Assembly (NCBI GenBank): GCA_028023455.1
Contig: JAQFVV010012416.1
Location: 3,699,594-3,763,593 of the forward strand
Origin: Epiperipatus broadwayi
Lineage: Eukaryota; Onychophora; Udeonychophora; Euonychophora; Peripatidae
Direction of reading: 5' to 3'
Length of the DNA: 64,000 nt
Shown: positions 22,906 to 35,422 of the stretch, one piece after another
How the letters are laid out: each line of letters starts with the position of its first letter
Numbering within the stretch: the first letter of the stretch is position 1
Notes under the pieces: model-generated
The model's input: the letters and a program-made list of their open reading frames with translations, nothing else
Databases searched by the model: none
What the model was told of the DNA's origin: nothing
Program-made: the position numbers and the translations under genes

Positions 22906-23658
22906 TGCAAAGAATGTAAAGAAGACTAAGAGTATATACTTCTATTTATCTGTATACAATTAAATGCAATATTGTATGATAATTTCAGCTGGATCACATT
23001 GGTCATCAACTAATGAGGAATAATTGTAGAGATGCCACAATCACATAGAATAAGATGACATATTAACAGTGGAGAGACCAATAGTTAATATGGTTCCATA
23101 CGTTATTTGTAGTACCTATGCAATGTTCTTAAAATAGCACTTTTACCCAGACATGCAGATATAATCCAACTGAAATGCCAATACAACATTACTGTTTATT
23201 ATACACAGAATATAATTTTAATATCCTACCAAAAATCAGAATTAACATTAAGGATAATGATTAGGCATTTGAAATTACAAATTTTTATATTTATTTTCCT
23301 AACCCTCTTGATTTCAACAAATGTTTTCAAGATTTTATATATCTTAAAAGGATTCTAATAACTGCTTATTAAAAAAAAATGATTGATATTTGCTTTATGA
23401 AAGTTTTATGTCCTAATTCATTTCAAAAATCCCTGTAATTGTGTTTGTATATATTATGTGCATAAAAATTGCCTTGTGAAATAAGTCAGTTATTTTTGAA
23501 AGCTTTTATTTTTTCAAGATTTCATGAATATTGAAGTAAAGTTTGCATAACCTTTAAGATCATAACTTTTCTTCTTCTTTTATTTAATAAAGTAAATAGT
23601 ATATTGCAGCGATAACATTTTTCTCAATTATAATACACTGGAGTAGTAGATAAAACTC
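22906..23658. other. Intergenic stretch with no recognised feature
   Basis: AT-rich. No gene or repeat recognised. Confidence 0.45.
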
Positions 23659-23670
23659 ATAAACATTTCT

Positions 23671-23824
23671 AAACATCACATGATCACCATCTCTATACTA
23701 GCACATAATTGTTGTAAACAAAGGCAAAATTCTCCATACAGTAGTGCCACCCTGTGCCAAACAGAGTAATCCATTACTCTGTTTGGCACAGAGTGGCACT
23801 ACTGTATGGAGAGTTTTGCCTTTG
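23671..23824. mobile_element. Hairpin element family M (copy 4, near-perfect palindrome)
   Basis: Exact 12-bp duplication ataaacatttct at 23659-23670 and 23825-23836. After a lead containing acatcacatgatcacc, two arms of about 50 bases with very few mismatches (aggcaaaattctccatacag against ctgtatggagagttttgcc) meet at gagtaatccattactc. The high arm identity implies a young copy. Confidence 0.92.
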
Positions 23825-23878
23825 ATAAACATTTCTGTATGCACATGAGTGCCTCCAATGGGTTAAAGCTTAAAATCA

Positions 23879-25582
23879 AGTCATCAGCATCAACCATTAT
23901 CAATCCACTGCAGGATGAAGGTCTCTCCAAGTTTAATCCATCTTCTCCGATCTTTAACGTCTCTTCTCCAAATCACCCCTGCATACTTTCTTATTTCATC
24001 CATCCATCTCACATGTGATCTCTTTCTGGGTCTTTTACAATCTTTTGGAATCCAGTTTAAGATTTCAATTGTCCATCTATTATCATCTCTTCTAGCAATA
24101 TGTCCAGCCCAACTCCACTTCAATCTTTTAATATTTTCAATGAGGTCAGTAACACCTGTTTGTTCTCTTACCCATACATTGCGTTTTTGATCTCTTCTTG
24201 TTTCTCCCAATATGCATCTCTCCATACTTCTTTGAGTGGTCTGGAGTCTCTGTATTGCTCTTCTATTAAGTGTCCAAGTCTCAGATCCATAAGTAAGAAC
24301 TGGTAAAACACGTTAAAAATCTTCCTTTTCCAACACATAGGCACATTTCCTTTTAGTATCAAGTTATTTCTACCAAAAGCACTCTAACCAAGTTTAACTC
24401 TATGATTAATTTCATCCATTATGTTCCCATCCATATTAATAATCTGACCAAGGTATTTGTAACTGTTAACTTTTTCTAATTCATCATAATCAATCTTTAT
24501 TTTCATATTTTGAGCAAATCGATTAAACATTACTTTAGACTTTTTAACATTTATCTTTAGTCCTACTTTCTTACTTTCATCTGATAACTCCTGCAACATT
24601 TCCTGCAGCTCTGAAGCATTATTTGCAAAAACAACTATATCATCTGCAAAATCTAAATGATTTAAATAATCTCCATTTACTTTCACTCCTTTAGTTTCCC
24701 ATTTTAATCCACAAAATAATTCTTGCAGCACTGTTGTAAAAAGTTTTGGAGATATGGAGTCATCTTGTCTTACACCTTTCTCAATGTTGACTTTCCCAGT
24801 ATCATTATGTAATATAATTGTTGCTGTTGCATTTTTATAAATATTCTTTAAAATATGACAATATCCTGGATCTATACCTTGATGATCCAATGCTTTAATC
24901 ACTGAAGAAATGTTTATAGAATCAAATGCCTTTTCATAATCTACAAATCCAAAACATAATGGCAACTCATATTCATTTGTTCTTTCTATAACTTCTCTCA
25001 ATACCTGGATATGATCTACTGTACTAAAACCACTTTTAAATCCAGCTTGTTCCCTTGGTTGATGAAAATCCAATGTTCTTTGTAGATGAGTTGTAATTAT
25101 CTTGGTAAAAATTTTGTATAAAACTGATAAAAGGCTGATAGGTCTGTAATTTCTAATATCTTCTTTATCACCTTTTTTAAATATTAATATTATTACTGCA
25201 TTCTTCCAGTCATCTGGTACATATTTATCATTTAGACATTTAAAATATAACTTTGCTAAAAAAAAATTCTATTTCTTCACCTGCTTCTTTTAATATATCA
25301 ATTATAATTCCATCATTACCTGGAGCCTTTCCTTTCTTCATACATTTAATTGCATGTTTCACTTCTTCATTTAAAATTCTGGGCAATTCGGAAGATCTAA
25401 TAGATATAGGAGGTACTTATTCTTTATTACTATATAATTCTTGATAAAAGTCTTCTACCCATTTCATGATGTCATCTCTCTTTTTAGTAATAGTTCCATC
25501 TTTTTTTCTTATTGCAGATATAAATTTCCTACCAATCTAGTCTCAGTAGAAATTTTATTGGGTCAATTGCTGCTTTTTGTAC
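23879..25582 (-). mobile_element. RTE non-LTR retrotransposon, copy B (5'-truncated, internal deletion)
   Basis: Minus-strand copy of the same LINE, with its 3' end at 23879-23890 (only a short tcatcagcatca tail). It lines up with the intact copy through about 25540. There it jumps from the segment equivalent to 58850 to that equivalent to 59040, a deletion of about 190 bases. It ends near 25582 inside the linker between endonuclease and reverse transcriptase. It lies just downstream of the M hairpin. No target-site duplication found. Confidence 0.88.
23890..25582 (-). pseudogene. RTE reverse transcriptase fragment, copy B
   Basis: The longest readable piece (24384-25073, 229 codons) covers motif A ([10 protein letters not shown]), a RQDD variant of RQGD, an intact FADD box and the YLGQII thumb region. 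A second piece (23890-24225) covers the C-terminal [13 protein letters not shown] segment. Frameshifts lie between them and upstream. The endonuclease half is absent. Confidence 0.88.
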
Positions 25583-25639
25583 TTACAGATAATAAAAGAT
25601 GCAGCATGATTAATAAACTTTTATTACTTCAAAAAAAAG

Positions 25640-25664
25640 ATAGGCGGCGGCGGGGGGGGGGGGG
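25640..25664 (+). repeat. G-rich low-complexity run
   Basis: ggcggcgg followed by more than ten G within AT-rich DNA, just outside the 5' end of RTE copy B. Confidence 0.8.
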
Positions 25665-27914
25665 TAAGTTCTGTACAAAATATTTCCAATTCCTTTTTTT
25701 AAAAAACTATCAATATAAAAAAATATCATGAAAATTAATAATTTTTATAATTTCATGAAATGCAAGTTGTCAAAAATCTAATGCTTTCAGGAACACTACA
25801 AATAATCTATGACCTAAGCATTAAAAAAAAAATCCTTAAGTTACGTTAAGCAATTATAAATAATAATATAGCTTAAACCATGGCACATGCACTTTATAGA
25901 TGGAACACTATTTAAATTGAATACTCTCCAAACACAAGATAAAGTCTTTTTAAAAGATAGAATGGATCCACTCTATCTTTTTCACCCAAGCTATATGTAT
26001 GGGCCAATCTGAAGCATTTGAAACAGAGAGCACGAAGATTTTGATTAGTCACTTTAAATTACTAATCATATGATTTTTATTAATGACACTTGCGAAATTT
26101 TAACAATTTATGATACGTCATTATTTTTAAGCAATTACAAATTTTTTGTAACTTTGTATCGATGATTTTTATTCTGCATTTGCTTCATATTCTTCATTGT
26201 CTCAATTTGCATGAAGAATGCCCCCCTTGCTTATCAGAATTTTTTAAGCCTCCCAGCCCAAAATCTCAATGTAACACTATGTATAAATTACTCTGTATTT
26301 ATATGTACTCATTCCAGAGTGAAGTTTAAAATGATTAAAAAAATTAATATAGAATTGCTAAGTGCCTAAATACCATATCAGCACGTGAGTGACTTTCCAA
26401 CTGCAATTTTACTTTTACTGTGAACAAACTTTATACCAAGCACACCAAAAATTAAAAAAGCTGATGGATACGTATACATACCAAACAAAGCATCACATGA
26501 TGCTTTGCTTACTTTCAGTATCTGTATTAAAAGCAGTAATTTACTATATTTCATATAGTCTTGAGTCATCTATTGTAGGCTTGACTACTCAAGAGGATGT
26601 GCTATATTTATAATCTCTAACAAGTTTCAGATTATTTGCCATCTTTAGTGAGAAGCAGAACTTGTATTCACATGCTAAACTAATTTGGATATACTAATGC
26701 TATAGGATTTGTATTTAGTATCTATTGATTAGTCAAGTTTGCAATAGATGGCTCTATAATGGAATAAATATAATAAATTACTGATTTTAATGTATATACA
26801 AAAACATCACGTAATCACTATATATTCAGTTTAAATATTGATAAAATTCAAGCTGTTGTTCCAGGCAGAGACCCTGATTAATATATCCACAGCATTTTGG
26901 TAGATCCTAAACAATGAAATGGATAGAGATATGTGCACTGCTGATTCCTTCAGAGCCATGCAAACCTGGGACTCCATTTCATTCATATAAAGCTTTTCCA
27001 CAACTTTGTCACTTGTTGGGTCATTGTTGACTAAAATGTCCCCAAAAAGGGGAGAAGCCAACCAAGAATAAACATGATCTTTCATATTAATGAACAAATG
27101 TACACATCAACACTTCTAAACACATCATAACCTTAAATCACTCAATCAGCAATGCTCTAAATCTACAAAATAAGCTAAAATATAGATCATCTAACCTGGA
27201 TACAATGCCAATCAGAACCAACAAAATATACCTTACATTATTCCATGAAAATTAAACATGGATACTAATATTACCTACTAATAGCATCTCATCTTAATCT
27301 TCCCTGCTGCATTTACCATAAATAGATGTTGGAACTGGGGGAACAGAGAGAATAAACTTTAGAAAAATCATGCTTCTATGATTTATTTTTGAAACATCAA
27401 TCAAATCACAAATGTTTCCTTGACAAAACATCAACTCAAATATGAACCTTTTCCCTTTTTTTACATGCTATCTTATAACCTTTTGCTTGTTTTGTGCTTT
27501 TCAGTCTGTATTTCTTTGGTCTAAATGTGTAATAGATTTGTTTTTGAAAGCAAATATTCATAAAATTATTCGAATTTAAACACAGCCACTCTCTACTAGT
27601 GCAAGCTTGAATAATTAATATTCACCTGATTATACTCCTGATTTTAATTATAATATTTCCTAATGAATCAAGTGATGGTGTTATTTAAATTTATTTATTT
27701 ATTTATTACTATTAAGACTACCAGATTATAACACTGTTTTTAATTGATTATCTGAATGAATTTATTTCTTATTGTTAATGAGTCTATATCTAATCTTTTG
27801 TATATTAGAAAATATATTTTAAAAAAATAATAAAAGTAGGTTTGTTATAGAAAAATTATATTATTGCAAAACAGTATTTAAAAAATATTTTAAAAAAAAC
27901 TTGATTAGTTAATT
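25665..27914. other. Intergenic stretch, one weak ORF
   Basis: A small palindrome lies at about 25952-25983 (agatagaatggatcc/actctatctt). A minus-strand frame at 26831-27097 (88 codons, ATG start) sits in locally less AT-rich DNA and has no motif I recognise. It could be a worn exon or transposase scrap, or chance. An (ATTT)n tract is near 27690-27712. Confidence 0.35.
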
Positions 27915-28145
27915 AGCCTATTCGGTCAGTGTACAGAATGTTTTTTATATAAGTAATAAAGGGATTTGAATCTAGGATTTTCAGTCTCTATTTGTCCTCC
28001 ACTCCATCTCAAACAACTGACACACATTACCACATACATGTGAAAAAGATCCCCAATACATATATCGTGCAGAACCATCATTCATCATTTGGGCTGAATC
28101 ATAATCTCCCACACATATATACAATCAGCATGCCTATTAATATAA
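27915..28145 (+). repeat. H-family repeat, left arm of an inverted pair
   Basis: ggtcagtgtacagaatg, gggatttgaatctaggattt, cagaaccatcattcatcat and acacatatatacaatcagc follow the same order as the copy at 20.6 kb. Confidence 0.75.
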
Positions 28146-28199
28146 CGATGTGTAATAGTCCAATAACATGAGGCATTATACTGATGTAAGGTCTATATG

Positions 28200-28520
28200 G
28201 GTATGACTACAATATCAAATCCACCAAGGACTTGGGCATGCCATCATTGGTTGTCAATGAAATGCACAGATAAATAGTTGGAAAGGTGAGAAGGTTGAAA
28301 TCTGTCCATTAAAGTTTAAGGATTTGCTATCTTAATATAAGCTGAGCACTGATTGTATACATGTGTGGGAGATTATAATCCAGCTCAATTGATGGATGCT
28401 AGTTTTGCATGAAATATGTACATTGGGAATCATTTATCTTTTTCACATGTATGTGGTCATGTGTGTTGGTTGGTTGAGATGGAGTGGAGGATGTATATTG
28501 ACTGAAAAATCCTAAATGCA
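28200..28520 (-). repeat. H-family repeat, right arm of the inverted pair
   Basis: Reverse-oriented copy: gaaatctgtccattaaag, ctgagcactgattgtata, gcatgaaatatgtac and cacatgtatgtggtcatgtg. With the copy at 27.9 kb it forms a large inverted repeat with arms of about 190-230 bases. Confidence 0.75.
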
Positions 28521-28650
28521 AATTTCAATATTTAACATATTAATATAATTAGTATAAAAATTAAAATATTTACTCCATAACTATTTCTTTGAGCCAAAGT
28601 TTCTTATTTGAAAATGAAAGCTTCTACTTCAATTTTTATTGAGGAATTTG

Positions 28651-28760
28651 TCAAGCGTTGGTAGCCGAGGGGTCAGTGCAGCTGCCTTGCAAGCAGTTGC
28701 TTGCAGACAGTTGTTGCGGGTTTATTTCCTGGCTGATGCTTTGACATATGGGGGGGAAAA
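28651..28760 (+). mobile_element. tRNA-derived SINE, family S1 (copy 6)
   Basis: tcaagcgttggtagccgagg head, gtcagtgcagctgcc, gcttgcagacagttgttgcg, a degraded B box and the 3' end gacatatggg. aatttgt flanks both sides (about 28644 and 28764). Confidence 0.9.
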
Positions 28761-28771
28761 TCTAATTTGTT

Positions 28772-29268
28772 ATTATAAAATAATTTAATTTCACATTATC
28801 ATTTATATATATAAAGTTGACACAATTAATGAATCAAGAGATAGGAGTCTTTTGCTTTTCATCTATTAAATTTCTTTTTCATAATTTTTTCCTTGATACC
28901 TACTTATTCAAAATGAATTTTTTATAACACAAACAAAATATTTTTGGTGTTGAAGTATTTCAGTAAAATATGAATCATCATGTTCTGTGGCCGCATTTAT
29001 GGTGGTTCATGGATTGGGTTGCATAGTCATCGCAAAACTCATATTTAAAAATCATTCCTCTCTTTTTTACCTTTTTTTTTTGTAGTTGAAATAACCTACT
29101 CATTTTTGAGTGGCTGGTTATTATTTATTGTTATTATTATTAAAGATTAGTGGGAATGGGTACATAACATTTTAAATTTGTTCTTCATTGATTACTCAAT
29201 TTGTAGTAGATTGTTCTAAAGAAGAATGAAGTATACTACTCTAAGAAGCATATACATAAAAATACGAG
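28772..29268. other. Intergenic stretch
   Basis: AT-rich. Nothing recognised. Confidence 0.4.
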
Positions 29269-29281
29269 GTTATATGATTTT

Positions 29282-30039
29282 TTTCTCTCAGTGATGAACG
29301 TTTATTCATAAAAAAAACCAACAGATACAATTAAAAAAAGTTTACAAGGTAGTGATTATAAGATAAGTTGAAATTTCAGAAGCAACATGGTAAGAGGGGA
29401 AGATACATGTGAAAAGGGAATGTGAAGTTGAAAGTGGAAATGGTGTGTAGTCCAGGCCGGTCCAAAATGCATGTCTTCATGATTGAGTCCTATGACAGGC
29501 TGAGAGGATGTGAGTTGGAGGATTGCCCAAGTGTCTGTGAGGAGTGGAGGTGGGGCTAGTTTAGCATCTCTGGTTTTGATAGAACGAATTAGGTCCAAGA
29601 GCTTTTGATTGACTGAGTGTACTCTCTGGTGAAAGATAATGGCACATCGGACCAACCAGAGAGCATAGATGAGGAAAACTGATAGTCTAATAGCTGTGAG
29701 GACCCCTGTTTCTATGGATTCTTGGAGGTTGAAGATGGTATTCCTGTGCGAGGAAAGGCAGGAGTTGATGACATTTCTCATGCCAAGCAGAAAGGGACAT
29801 TTAAGTAGAAAGTGCTGGTGGGTTTCATTGTCAGTTTTACAGAGCTGGCATATGGGAGAGATCTTGGTGAAACCCCTATGGTTGACCAAAAATTGATTTG
29901 TGGGAAAGGAGTGAAGATTGATTTTGAGGAGGAAATTGAGGATTTTGCCTTAAGGGACCATCTTTTGAATTTTCCGGATTAATTGAACATTGGTAAGTTT
30001 GAGGAATGTAGGGGACACAATGGAAAAGTCAGCGGTCTA
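29282..30039 (-). mobile_element. 5'-truncated LINE insertion (different clade from RTE)
   Basis: Exact 13-bp target-site duplication gttatatgatttt at 29269-29281 and 30040-30052. The T run at the left is the A tail of a minus-strand element. The inserted DNA is visibly less AT-rich than its surroundings. It encodes only the C-terminal part of a LINE pol protein. Confidence 0.9.
29356..30036 (-). pseudogene. LINE pol C-terminal fragment with zf-RVT-type zinc motif
   Basis: The open part (29356-29889, 177 codons) contains CQLCKTDNETHQHFLLKCPF, a C-x2-C-x8-H-x4-C pattern. That fits the zinc-binding tail (zf-RVT) found after the reverse transcriptase in several LINE clades. The reading continues upstream (LNFLLKINLHSF...NHRGFTK) to about 30036 with one in-frame stop near 29953. 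The reverse transcriptase itself is missing through 5' truncation. No RTE copy in this window has such a motif, so this is another LINE lineage. Confidence 0.75.
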
Positions 30040-30052
30040 GTTATATGATTTT

Positions 30053-30949
30053 GTTGTTGGTATTAACATTTAAATATATAAAAACAGACTATGTTAAGCT
30101 GGTCATTTTCTTAATTTTTATATAATACACAAACATGTAAGTTAGATATTTAAAGTAAGTGGTTAATCTTTTTTGTTAACAGATCTATTTGATTAATAAA
30201 AGAAGAAACGTGTTAATAATATGTTTTATATAATTTATAAAAATCTAGATATTATTTTTATATATTGAAAATATTAGAAGTATGTGCCAACATCAAGAAA
30301 CACCATCTCTAAGCCTTTGCTTATAATGAGATAGAATAAAAAAATTATATAACATACATAATTACTTTTAGAAAAAGTTCTTTTCACTTTATTCTAGAGT
30401 CATCAATTAAACACCTGAGGAATAAAGGATCACAGATAATATAATGCTATTATATTTACAACCTCATGCCAATTTCTAGTTTTCAGTATTCATCCATGAG
30501 GATTTGGAATTCGAAACTGCATATGTGCATTAATTTCATTTTTGAATTTTATGTCCTCATTAAAAAATGTAAAACACAGACTTCATTTTAAGAATTTGAA
30601 TATTATAGAACAATTTCATCTTGCGTCCAATGATAATTTCACCTTACAATATGCAAATCTAAAAAAAAACCTTTGCATATTCATAAGTGGAAAAAATCCA
30701 GAATGTTGTCATGGGCACATATAAATGTTTGGATTTTTTTTCCAAACTGAAAAAATGTAAAAAAATAATTAAGTTATGGATCAAATAGCATTAAAGTAAA
30801 CTTTAAATTTCAGGATTATATTTAGAATTATAAGTTCAGATGGGGGAAATGATCTTGAAATCAATGAAAAGCAATGATCAATAAAATTAACAACACAAAT
30901 AAAACATATATTCCCTATTAAATTACTTAACTTGAAAGATAGTATCACA
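30053..30949. other. Intergenic stretch
   Basis: AT-rich. Nothing recognised. Confidence 0.4.
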
Positions 30950-31052
30950 TGGTTTAGTTTAGTGGCAGAGTGGCAAACTTGAGAGCTAAAGATTCTTGAA
31001 CTGAAATTCAATTCTATCATAGTGCTCAAACTACCATATGATTCCCTAAAGG
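30950..31052 (+). mobile_element. tRNA-related SINE, family S2 (copy 4)
   Basis: gtttagtggcagagtggc (A-box-like), ttgaactgaaattcaattc (degraded B box) and the body tagtgctcaaactaccatat with attccc, in the same order as the 14.8-kb copy. Confidence 0.6.
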
Positions 31053-31269
31053 CATTTGAATATTATTATTTTAAGATAGATTGAACTTAAATAAATTTGT
31101 AATGGTTAATTATTTTATTTTGAACATCTGTCTATAAAATACAAAGATAGAATTTAAATCTGCAATATGAAAAAAAATAGTAAAATCTAACTTAAAATGT
31201 GCAATAAAAAAGGCAGAAGTCTGTTGATAATCTTTCTGAAAAAGAAAAGTTAAAGAGAAGATATTTGTA

Positions 31270-31640
31270 ATATAGGGTATATGAGCACAGACTTTCACAT
31301 GACCCACCACTCTCCACTCTATCTAATGACACTGATACACCTAAACACATATATGTTGAAAAGATAAATAATCACCAATATACGTGTTTCATGCTAAACC
31401 AGCAATCATCAGTTGGTCCAGATTATCATCTCTACACATATATACTATATAAGTGCTCAGATATATATTAAGATGGACAATTTTCATACTTTAATGGACA
31501 GGCTTCAATCTACTCCACACTCCAACTCTTCAACCATCCATCCGATTGAAAATCTGATGATGGAATGCTCAAAGGCCACCCTGAGGCCGAGATTCTTGTC
31601 ACACCCATGTTGACCTAAGGTCAATCTGAACCCCACATGT
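31270..31640 (+). repeat. H-family repeat (copy)
   Basis: tatgagcacagactttcaca, aagataaataatcacc, ttcatgctaaaccagcaatc, ggacaggcttcaatctac and ctgatgatggaatgctcaaa. It mirrors the minus-strand copy at 34.2 kb closely; the two are inverted and about 2.6 kb apart. Confidence 0.75.
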
Positions 31641-32439
31641 ACAGGACATAATCCATTAAATGCATATGCAAGGATGGGCAGACATCTCAGTGAAGATCTT
31701 TAATGACTTTCTAATTATCTTTTATACTGCAATTAAGAATAGCTGGAGATCTATTTACTAATTAACTTTGCCTGTCTATTGGGGAAAAAAACTATTTAAA
31801 ATCTGAAAACATTTCCAAAACTCATTAATCTGGTTTCAAATCACATGTAGTGGCATGGTAAACAGATATGTCAATATAGTATCATGATACTTGAAACTGC
31901 AATATAACTGACATTAAATTTGTCTGAAACAGATATAATGATAGCAATTATATCTAATACATTCTTAAGCAGCTATGTGGATCAATGGGTATTATTAACT
32001 AAATTATAAATATGTTTATTTTGAATCGAATGTAAGATAATCATTTATAATAAGCATTATATTCTATTGCCTGTATGGAGTTAAATTGAGATATAGATTT
32101 TATATTAGTGTTTAGGATTTTATTTTCTGGTAATCAAATCACAAACAACTCAGCTAAGTATGTTATTGCAAAGGGAAAAACAACAATGGAAAACTGCTCA
32201 AATGTCAAACATTCAGGAATAAGAAAACTAAGTTAATAAGGCTTTTATCTTCACTATTCTTCTATGAGGGGCTGTTAAAAAGATATTCGCTCTGCAATAG
32301 ACTATAATACCTGTTTTTTACCTACTGAAGATTGAGAGAATATAATACAATCTAAGAAAGTAAGCGGATTTTCATCAAATTATAGTCATCCTAAAAGGTA
32401 AGTATTTGAAGTATTTATTATTACTTTTTATTTCTGGCG
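31641..32439. other. Intergenic stretch
   Basis: Nothing recognised. Confidence 0.4.
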
Positions 32440-32700
32440 TTAGTAATTTTTTCACAATAGTTAGTCCTAGTATACAACAAGATTCAGCTGTGGGTTCTAT
32501 TTTGTTTTCAGTTTACATAAATGATATATTTTTACTACATTTATAGTAAAAGATTTACATTTTTGCAGACGATGTTGCTTTATCCTGCATTCCAATTTGA
32601 AAAAAAAAAGTATTTATCTTTAATTAACAAATGACTAGTTTTTAATTATTTGTAGTGAATGTGAATAAAATAAAAGCAATACTTTAAATATTTTTTCATA
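32440..32700 (+). pseudogene. Reverse transcriptase relic of a LINE
   Basis: Reading the plus strand gives QQDSAVGSILFSVYINDIF followed shortly by YIFADDVALSC. These match the order of the conserved (P)QGS..GP.LF..YINDI and FADD blocks in LINE reverse transcriptases. The Q-G-S glycine is changed and two stops lie between the blocks. The spacing to FADD is shorter than normal. The downstream VNVNKIKAI resembles the usual N..KT.. box. Dead and old, and distinct from the RTE copies. Confidence 0.65.
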
Positions 32701-34144
32701 TTCTTACGACATTACTATTAGTAATAAATAATTTATTATGTTATATTGTATTTGAGCTGATATTTTATTTGTTAAATCATAATAAAAATCATATTCAACA
32801 GCTACATTAATACATATATATAATAATACCTAAAAAACCTTTTTGGCACATGGTTTTGTGCCCTTTTCAAATGTTAAGCATCTATTTTAATGTTAATCAA
32901 TTACAATAGATAAAACACCACCTAGAGTTCTAAAATGAAAGAAAAATAACAATAAAATAAAACATCAGTAAAATAGAATAAAACCTTCATATAGAAATGC
33001 AATATAACTTCAAAAAATTTACTTTATAACCTAACAATATGCAGAATAAATAATACATATGTTACACTATTTTATATAAATTTCCATTCATTTTTAATTG
33101 ATTAATTGTTAACTAAATTTATTGAAGTTTATAAATATTCATACAATTATGTAAATTATGCTTAATGTAATATGTTTCATATATTTGTCCATTTTTTTAG
33201 ATTTTTAATGTAATTTAAAGGTTTTATTTGTTAATTATGGTTATCTGAGAGTATTTATTGATTCTTGATTAACTTGTTTGAATGATGTTAAATTTCTTTG
33301 TTCTCTTATCTAAGTTAAATATATGTTTTTACTTATTTATTTAATCCTTTATTTATCCATCTTTTTATCCCATTTAGCTTTAATTATTATTTATATTTCT
33401 TGTTATTAAAGTTTATTGTATTCAATATTTCTAGGAAAGTTATTCTGCTTTGATAATGACTTCTCTATCTATTTTACAATATTAATTCAATCTATTATTT
33501 TCATTAGATTTCATGTCATATCTGTTAAATATATTTATATGATTTGTAGCATACCAGATGTTATTTATAGAGATATTTTTGAAATATTCTTACTTCCTAT
33601 ACTTTCTGTTGTTAAATACACAAATATCTATAAAATTAACTAATCTTACATCTAGTCAGAAGCAATTTATCTCTAGTGTTACCATATTATTTACTATGTT
33701 TATGCAAAAATGTTCTGTGAATATTAGTAATATTAGTTACTTGGCAATTAAAAAAGTTTCCATCATATTAAATAATATTTTATATATTTTTAATTTTTAT
33801 TAATTTTGTATTTTATATTTTAAACTTCTTGTTCAAGATTTTATTTCCATGGAGATCATATAATTGTACTATTTATTTCTTGCTTTCTGAATAAATAAAT
33901 AAAAGTCTTGTTGTCAGAAATATTTTGGTATTAAAATTAGATTGAGAAATGACCTAACATGTAATATGATGAATTATTTTGACTACTTTTATAACCTTTT
34001 ACGAGTTTTGAATTGGCTAGCTAATTTAGGTAACTGATAATCTAAATGACCCCACAAAATTGATATTATTTTATAATAATAAAGTTAGCTAGCAATTTAT
34101 ATTTTGTCTGTAGGGCAGTTTTTATATAAACTCAATAATATTCC
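32701..34144. other. Very AT-rich intergenic stretch
   Basis: The short frames at 33416-33643 and 33558-33803 are low-complexity translations of AT-rich DNA. No feature seen. Confidence 0.45.
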
Positions 34145-34450
34145 ATCTCTTCTATTATTAATTTTAGAATGATAGAATTGAATGGACGGTTGAAGAGTTG
34201 GAGTGTGGGGTGGATTGAAGCCTGTCCATTAAAGTATGAGGTTTGGCTGTCTTAATATATATCTAAGCACTTATAGGATATATGTGTGGAGATGGTAATC
34301 TGGACCAACTGATGATTGCTGGTTTAGCATGAAATATGTATATTGGTGATTATTTATCTTTTCAACATATATGTGTTCAAGTCTATCAGTGTTATGACAT
34401 TGTGTGGAGTGGTGGGCGGTGTGAAAGTCTGTGCTCATATAGCCTATATA
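34145..34450 (-). repeat. H-family repeat (inverted copy)
   Basis: Reverse complement of the 31.3-kb copy: gaagcctgtccattaaagta, ctgatgattgctggttta, gcatgaaatatgtatattgg, gtgaaagtctgtgctcatat. Confidence 0.75.
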
Positions 34451-35047
34451 TTAAATATAATTTGTGCTTAGTTAAATTTCATTACATATCTCAATAGTAA
34501 ATACTTTTTTATTATTATTTCATATTTTGAAGTAAAAATATATTTGAGATAATAAATTTATATTTCTAGTATGTGCAAACTGTGATATGAGCAAGAATAC
34601 AAACTTTAATGGAGTAAGTTAATAGCAAATACAATTAAATTTTAATTTAGATATATACAAAGCTGTCCCTATAATTCAAAATGTTTAGTTTAATGATAAA
34701 AATTTAGTAAAATCTCTCTTTCACTCTGTTTATATATATTGAAGCACTTTGGTCTCATTGCCCACAATATCATTTAGCAACATTATGTAATTCATCTTGA
34801 AACAATGTTGGGCTGACAAACCAAACTATCTTATAAACTCATGTAAAAATACTTTACTAAATTGTACAAATTTAATATTTTCCATTTTTCTTTTAAATTT
34901 AGGAAGGGGGTGGGTGGTGAAATCATTTTTCTTTGATTTTAAAATATGCTAATAAATTTTATAATGATAATTTTAAAGCCTGGTCAAAACTAATTAATTT
35001 TAAAAGTATTTTTAATGTATTTTTGAACACTCTTGTTTTGTTTAGAG

Positions 35048-35414
35048 CAGGGGTCCCCAACCTTTTTGCACTTAAGAGTACATTCTATAATACCGGCCAG
35101 GTGGCAGGCACCATTTATTTTTTCAATATAAATTTATAATTGGATATTGTTAATAATACACATAATGTACAAAAAAATATTTATTTTAAAAATAAAATTT
35201 TAAATATAATTAACTTTTATATTTTTACGCTGTAAAAGTATAGTATGCCCTACAATTTGCTTACAATATAATACAATAATTTATAAGAAATTTTAAAAAT
35301 TGAATTTATTTGTATCAGATAAGTAATTTTTTATCATGATCGGATAGTGGCGGGCACACATAAAATGGTCTGTGGGTGCCATGGTGCCTGTGGGCATAGT
35401 GTTGGGGACCCCTG
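35048..35414. mobile_element. Non-autonomous hAT DNA transposon
   Basis: Perfect 8-bp duplication gtttagag at 35040-35047 and 35415-35422. Terminal inverted repeats CAGGGGTCCCCAAC at the left and its complement gttggggacccctg at the right. These are diagnostic of hAT-superfamily elements. It is 367 bp with no transposase. The subterminal ggtggcaggcacc / gcgggcacac sequences are also relatively GC-rich. Confidence 0.95.
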
Positions 35415-35422
35415 GTTTAGAG

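Noticed and set aside
26831-27097. 88-codon minus-strand ORF as a gene
   Set aside because: No motif, no splice or promoter support, and only slightly unusual composition; kept as a remark in the intergenic entry.
32701-33803. Hydrophobic small ORFs suggesting membrane proteins
   Set aside because: Very AT-rich DNA translates to F, I, L, Y-rich chains by chance.
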